The position numbers and the translations under genes were made by a program. From assembly GCA_015654695.1 (NCBI GenBank), contig JAATGJ010000140.1:1-52681 (forward strand): a stretch of DNA of 52,681 nucleotides, in the 5' to 3' direction. Numbering within the stretch: position 1 is the stretch's first letter; each line of letters starts with the position of its first letter. Shown piece after piece: positions 49,295 through 52,681 of the stretch. The notes below the pieces were generated by a model, which was not told where the DNA came from, made no database searches, and saw only the letters and a program-made list of their open reading frames with translations. This DNA comes from Chitinophagales bacterium (GTDB lineage Bacteria > Bacteroidota > Bacteroidia > Chitinophagales > Chitinophagaceae).

Positions 49295-50406
49295 TGCTTA
49301 CTAATCCCATCTGCAATAAAAAGATCAGGCTTCATATTATATGGGGCCTGGTCTTTTCTTTTTTAGTAGCGGGTTGTTTTGAAAAGGAAAAGGAAGATCA
49401 CCTTGTTACTATTGAATGGGAAGGAAGACAGGCTAAGGGCATAATTATTCCAGTGAAATTATTACCTGGAATTTCTTATAATTCTATTGAGCAATTGGTA
49501 CATATACAATTGGCAAATAGCGATACACCTATACTTGGTGAATATAAAATAATAGAAAAGGTATTGATATTCCGGCCTTTAATCCCTTTTACCCGCGGAT
49601 TAAAATACGAAGTTCGTTTGTCAAATAAGTTATTAAGTGAAATTGAAATCCCATCAGGCAATACACATGATGCACCGGAAGTGATGGCTATCTATCCCAC
49701 AAGTGATACAGTGCCTTTAAATTTATTAAAGATCTATATCGCCTTTTCCAAACCTATGCAGGAAGGGCAGTCGTTGAATAATATAGTTGTGATCAAAAAT
49801 GGAAAAGATACCATACCTTCTGTGTTTCTTGATCTGCAACCTGAGTTATGGAATAAAGAAAGAACGATGTTAACATTATGGCTTGATCCGGGCAGGATCA
49901 AACGGGATCTTCAACCCAATAAAAAGATGGGTTTACCGCTGGAGCAGGGATCAGGGTATCAAATCGTGGTGAGACAAAATTGGAGAGATACCGAAGGTGA
50001 TTCATTGGCCGTTGCCGGGTATAAAGATTTTATAGTGGGTTTATGGGATAGCCTGTCTCCTGCTCCCGGACGCTGGACGATCCATACGCCAAAAGCCCGG
50101 AGCGGCGAACTACTGAAAATAGACCTGCACGAACCGCTGGATTATCTTTTATTGAAAAATACTGTTCGCATTGTTGATAATAAGGGTAATGTTATAAACG
50201 GTGTTATCGAAACCGAGGCAAAAGAAAGGGTATTGAATTTCATTCCATCTGTAACATGGAGCCCCGGCTATTATACCCTGGAAATTGAATCAAGGCTGGA
50301 AGACCTGGCAGGCAATAACCTGAACCGTTTGTTTGATAAAGATCTTACCCGGAAAAGTACAGGGGCGCCAAAGGAAATTTATAAAAGATCATTTCATATT
50401 CAATGA
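49294..50406 (+). CDS. lipoprotein with Ig-like domains
   Basis: A 370-residue lipoprotein from the ATG at 49294 (a GTG at 49285 also opens the frame). The signal ends at FLVAGC with lipid Cys27. The mature chain is beta-rich with a Big-type Ig domain (PEVMAIYPTSDTVPLNLLKI, YIAFSKPMQEGQSLNNIVVI, LTLWLDPGRIKRDLQPNKKM) and a C-terminal second domain (VTWSPGYYTLEIESRLEDLA, NNLNRLFD). The SKPM motif is typical of Big_5-type bacterial Ig domains on the cell surface. It is coupled to the preceding propeller-like protein and precedes urease by about 107 bp. Confidence 0.8.
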   Translation: MLTNPICNKKIRLHIIWGLVFSFLVAGCFEKEKEDHLVTIEWEGRQAKGIIIPVKLLPGISYNSIEQLVHIQLANSDTPILGEYKIIEKVLIFRPLIPFTRGLKYEVRLSNKLLSEIEIPSGNTHDAPEVMAIYPTSDTVPLNLLKIYIAFSKPMQEGQSLNNIVVIKNGKDTIPSVFLDLQPELWNKERTMLTLWLDPGRIKRDLQPNKKMGLPLEQGSGYQIVVRQNWRDTEGDSLAVAGYKDFIVGLWDSLSPAPGRWTIHTPKARSGELLKIDLHEPLDYLLLKNTVRIVDNKGNVINGVIETEAKERVLNFIPSVTWSPGYYTLEIESRLEDLAGNNLNRLFDKDLTRKSTGAPKEIYKRSFHIQ

Positions 50407-50513
50407 ATGGTTAACAGCGAAAAGATTTTCTTCTCAAATAGTATAACAGTTCATAACTTAACACTACTTATTTCTTACGGTTGCCTGCCTGAATTTTATT
50501 TAATCATTATTAA

Positions 50514-50816
50514 ATGCATCTTACACCACGGGAGACAGATAAGCTATTGATCTTTTTGGCGGGAGAGCTGGCCGAAAAGCGAAAGGCAAGGGGATTGAAA
50601 TTAAATTATCCCGAAGCGATTGCATTGATCAGTTCAAGATTACAGGAAGCGGCGAGGGATGGCAAAACTGTAGCGGAGCTGATGCAATATGGCGCTACTA
50701 TATTATCAAGAGAAGATGTAATGGAAGGTGTAGCCGAAATGATACATGATATACAGATCGAGGCAACTTTTCCTGATGGTACGAAGCTGGTGACGGTGCA
50801 TGATCCGATAAGGTAA
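50514..50816 (+). CDS. ureA: urease subunit gamma
   Basis: A 100-residue urease gamma subunit of standard length. Landmarks are [60 protein letters not shown] and the C-terminal [20 protein letters not shown]. It packs on the alpha subunit. Urease hydrolyses the urea set free by allantoicase and ureidoglycolate cleavage. It is followed by the beta and alpha genes in the same direction. Confidence 0.96.
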   Translation: MHLTPRETDKLLIFLAGELAEKRKARGLKLNYPEAIALISSRLQEAARDGKTVAELMQYGATILSREDVMEGVAEMIHDIQIEATFPDGTKLVTVHDPIR

Positions 50817-50881
50817 AACCACCAGCCCCTAAAGGGGAGGAACAAACCGTTTCTTTTGATACACTAAATAAAAATGAGCAA

Positions 50882-51250
50882 ATGATACCTGGAGAATATA
50901 TTTTAAAGAAAGAAGACATTGTTGCAAACGTTAATCGTGCTACAACAAAAATAGTTGTTGTCAATACCGGTGACAGGCCTGTACAGATCGGTTCGCATTT
51001 TCATTTTTTTGAAGTGAACAAGCAAATGGAATTTGATCGTGCCAAAGCGTTTGGTATGCGGTTGAGTATTCCGGCGGGCACTGCAGTTCGTTTTGAACCG
51101 GGTGAAGAAAAAGAAATTGAGTTGGTAGAGTTTGGCGGACATAAAAAAATATTCGGATTTAATAACCTGGTGGATGGTGATATTACTGATAAGAATAAAA
51201 AGGCGGCACTTGCAAAAGCAAGAGATGAAAAATTTAAAGGGGGTTATTGA
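50882..51250 (+). CDS. ureB: urease subunit beta
   Basis: A 122-residue urease beta subunit. The start [18 protein letters not shown] follows a short CCCCTAAAGGGG repeat after ureA. Core motifs: [60 protein letters not shown] and [10 protein letters not shown]. The [10 protein letters not shown] segment is the most conserved part. It is separated from ureC by a 330-bp spacer full of hairpin repeats. Confidence 0.96.
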   Translation: MIPGEYILKKEDIVANVNRATTKIVVVNTGDRPVQIGSHFHFFEVNKQMEFDRAKAFGMRLSIPAGTAVRFEPGEEKEIELVEFGGHKKIFGFNNLVDGDITDKNKKAALAKARDEKFKGGY

Positions 51251-51581
51251 ATAGGGCGTCGTATCCTGTAGGGACACATCGTGGGTGGTAGAAAATCAAT
51301 AAAGGGTGACCCCGCGTTCCGTAGGAACGCATCGTGCCTATATATTTAAAAGTTGGGGTTGCACCAAACGTTCCGATGGAACGTAGTGAAGATTCATTAT
51401 GATTTGTTACCCATGAGATGTTCCTATGGAACATAAAATAGATTACAATATGGTTGAGTAAAGATCAGAATGTTGAAAAGTGCCTTCGCTTTGCTCACAC
51501 GACATTCACCGGGGCAGGCTGGGTAAACTTGCAACGAAAGTTGATAATAGCAATGTAGGAGGGTTCATAAAAATATACAGG
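51251..51581. other. gene-free spacer with hairpin repeats
   Basis: A 330-bp interval inside the urease operon (ureA and ureB adjacent, ureC after the gap). It holds four copies of a short hairpin: TCCTGTAGGGA (51264-51274, imperfect), GCGTTCC-GTA-GGAACGC (51314-51330), ACGTTCC-GAT-GGAACGT (51368-51384) and ATGTTCC-TAT-GGAACAT (51418-51434), spaced 54, 54 and 50 bp. It reads as a dispersed repeat cluster in the mRNA between two subunit genes and may act on mRNA processing or translation of ureC. Confidence 0.7.
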
Positions 51582-52681
51582 ATGAGTTTAAATATCAACA
51601 GAATTAAATACGCCAACATGTATGGCCCCACCACTGGTGATAAAGTGAGACTGGGCGATACGGAATTGTTTATTGAAATAGAAAAAGATCATACTGTCTA
51701 TGGTGATGAAGCAAAGTTTGGCGGTGGTAAAACCATCCGTGATGGTATGGCGCAATCAGCAAGGGCTGCAAGAAACGAAGGTGTTCTGGATTTTGTTATA
51801 ACCAGTGTGATGATCATTGATCATTGGGGAATTGTAAAAGCGGATATCGGTATCAAGGACGGCAGGATAGTTGGCATTCGCAAAGCAGGAAATCCTGATA
51901 CGATGGATGGCGTTTCTCCTGACATGGTGATTGGTGCATCAACAGAAGTACATGGTGGTGCAGGATTGATCGCTACTGCCGGTGGTATTGATACGCATAT
52001 ACATTTTATTTGTCCGCAACAAATAGACCATGCATTGTTCAGTGGCATCACAACCATGATCGGTGGTGGAACCGGCCCTGCGGATGGGACCAATGCAACC
52101 ACCGTAACTCCCGGTGCATGGAATATTCAAAAGATGCTGGAAGCAGCGGATGCATTTCCTATGAACTTAGGTTTTTTGGGTAAAGGAAATTGTGCGGCAT
52201 TAGCTCCATTGGAAGAACAGATTGAAGCCGGCGCTATCGGGTTAAAAATTCATGAAGACTGGGGAAGCACACCTGCTGTTATTGATGCATCATTAAAGAT
52301 CGCTGATAAACATGATGTACAGGTGGCTATTCATACCGATACATTGAATGAAGCGGGTTTTTTGGAAAGCACGATGGAAGCTATCAATGGCCGGGTCATT
52401 CATACGTATCATACTGAAGGTGCAGGCGGTGGTCATGCACCTGATATTATTAAAGCGGCGATGTACCCGAATATATTGCCGTCATCCACTAATCCAACAA
52501 GACCCTATACGGTTAATACGATAGATGAACATCTCGACATGCTGATGGTTTGTCATCACCTTGATAAATCGGTTCCCGAAGATGTATCGTTTGCTGATTC
52601 ACGTATCCGTCCTGAAACGATTGCCGCCGAAGACATATTGCATGATATGGGTGTGTTCAGTATGATGAGCAGCGACAGCCA
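51582..52681 (+). CDS. ureC: urease subunit alpha (partial, cut at window end)
   Basis: The first 366 codons of the urease alpha subunit, the catalytic chain (full length about 570). Ni ligand motif [14 protein letters not shown], the carbamylated Lys in [27 protein letters not shown] and [17 protein letters not shown] are all intact. The N-terminus ([40 protein letters not shown]) is standard. The frame is open to the last base of the window, so the gene and any accessory genes ureDEFG lie outside. Confidence 0.97.
   Translation, partial: MSLNINRIKYANMYGPTTGDKVRLGDTELFIEIEKDHTVYGDEAKFGGGKTIRDGMAQSARAARNEGVLDFVITSVMIIDHWGIVKADIGIKDGRIVGIRKAGNPDTMDGVSPDMVIGASTEVHGGAGLIATAGGIDTHIHFICPQQIDHALFSGITTMIGGGTGPADGTNATTVTPGAWNIQKMLEAADAFPMNLGFLGKGNCAALAPLEEQIEAGAIGLKIHEDWGSTPAVIDASLKIADKHDVQVAIHTDTLNEAGFLESTMEAINGRVIHTYHTEGAGGGHAPDIIKAAMYPNILPSSTNPTRPYTVNTIDEHLDMLMVCHHLDKSVPEDVSFADSRIRPETIAAEDILHDMGVFSMMSSDS

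Noticed and set aside
51260-51434. CRISPR-like periodic repeats (17 bp, about 54-bp period)
   Set aside because: The units are imperfect and themselves palindromic, only three or four copies exist, spacers are not of constant length and no cas genes are near.
1-52681. Type IX secretion, prophage or plasmid backbone
   Set aside because: No T9SS components, integrase, capsid, terminase, replication or conjugation genes are visible; only the small DUF5675/holin-like set is phage-like.
1-52681. tRNA or rRNA genes
   Set aside because: I found no cloverleaf with a GTTCGAATC-type T-loop and no rRNA-like sequence.

Overview
The window looks like a chromosomal segment of a Bacteroidota bacterium, most likely the Chitinophagaceae or a close relative. 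The reasons are a SusC/SusD pair, NarL-type histidine kinases with LuxR-type regulators, DUF5916, DUF1080 and Gfo/Idh/MocA proteins, a tricorn-like S41 peptidase, almost no Shine-Dalgarno sequences, and several start-proximal TAnnTTTG boxes (the -7 element of this phylum). I see no tRNA, rRNA, integrase, transposase or CRISPR array.

Layout. (1) 1-8.6 kb is an accessory island: a Fic AMP-transferase, a structured intergenic element, a KTSC protein, a sigma-like protein, four hypothetical or DUF proteins, an LRAT-fold protein, and a two-gene CBASS anti-phage module (a CD-NTase followed by a TIR-STING effector). A secreted OB-fold protein and an XRE regulator follow on the other strand. (2) 8.6-9.0 kb has no gene but folds on paper into a compact three-way-junction RNA. 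(3) 9.1-19.6 kb: a sigma region-2 fragment, SusC, SusD and a TlpA-like thioredoxin; then, on the minus strand, a small secreted peptide, a MauE-like membrane protein, an AraC regulator, and a membrane protein/histidine kinase/response regulator operon. (4) 19.6-22.3 kb: small membrane proteins, two of them an approximately 346-bp tandem duplication, with a DUF5675 protein and an unrecognised 251-residue protein. (5) 22.3-23.0 kb: gene-free but rich in repeats, palindromes and potential stems. (6) 23-40.6 kb: housekeeping and periplasmic genes (tricorn-like protease, DUF1080 hydrolase, lipoproteins, two-component genes, a large PAS kinase with a four-copy 22-residue repeat, DUF5916, a sugar isomerase-like protein and two Gfo/Idh/MocA oxidoreductases). 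(7) 40.6-52.7 kb: a purine-degradation locus carrying uricase, allantoinase, allantoicase, OHCU decarboxylase, HIU hydrolase, a DUF6986 aldolase-like protein, a saccharopine-dehydrogenase-like protein, two secreted proteins and urease gamma, beta and alpha (alpha cut by the window end).

How the genes work together. The region from uricase to urease encodes nearly the whole route from urate to ammonia: urate, 5-hydroxyisourate, OHCU, allantoin, allantoate, ureidoglycolate plus urea, then ammonia. No ureidoglycolate lyase or amidohydrolase is recognisable, and the DUF6986 protein is the obvious unassigned enzyme. In the island, the CD-NTase and TIR-STING overlap by 4 bp, so they should be co-translated: phage sensing makes a cyclic dinucleotide, STING binds it, and the TIR domain destroys NAD+. 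An LRAT-like gene 18 bp upstream may be a third component. All functions are read from sequence motifs by eye; no database search was run.
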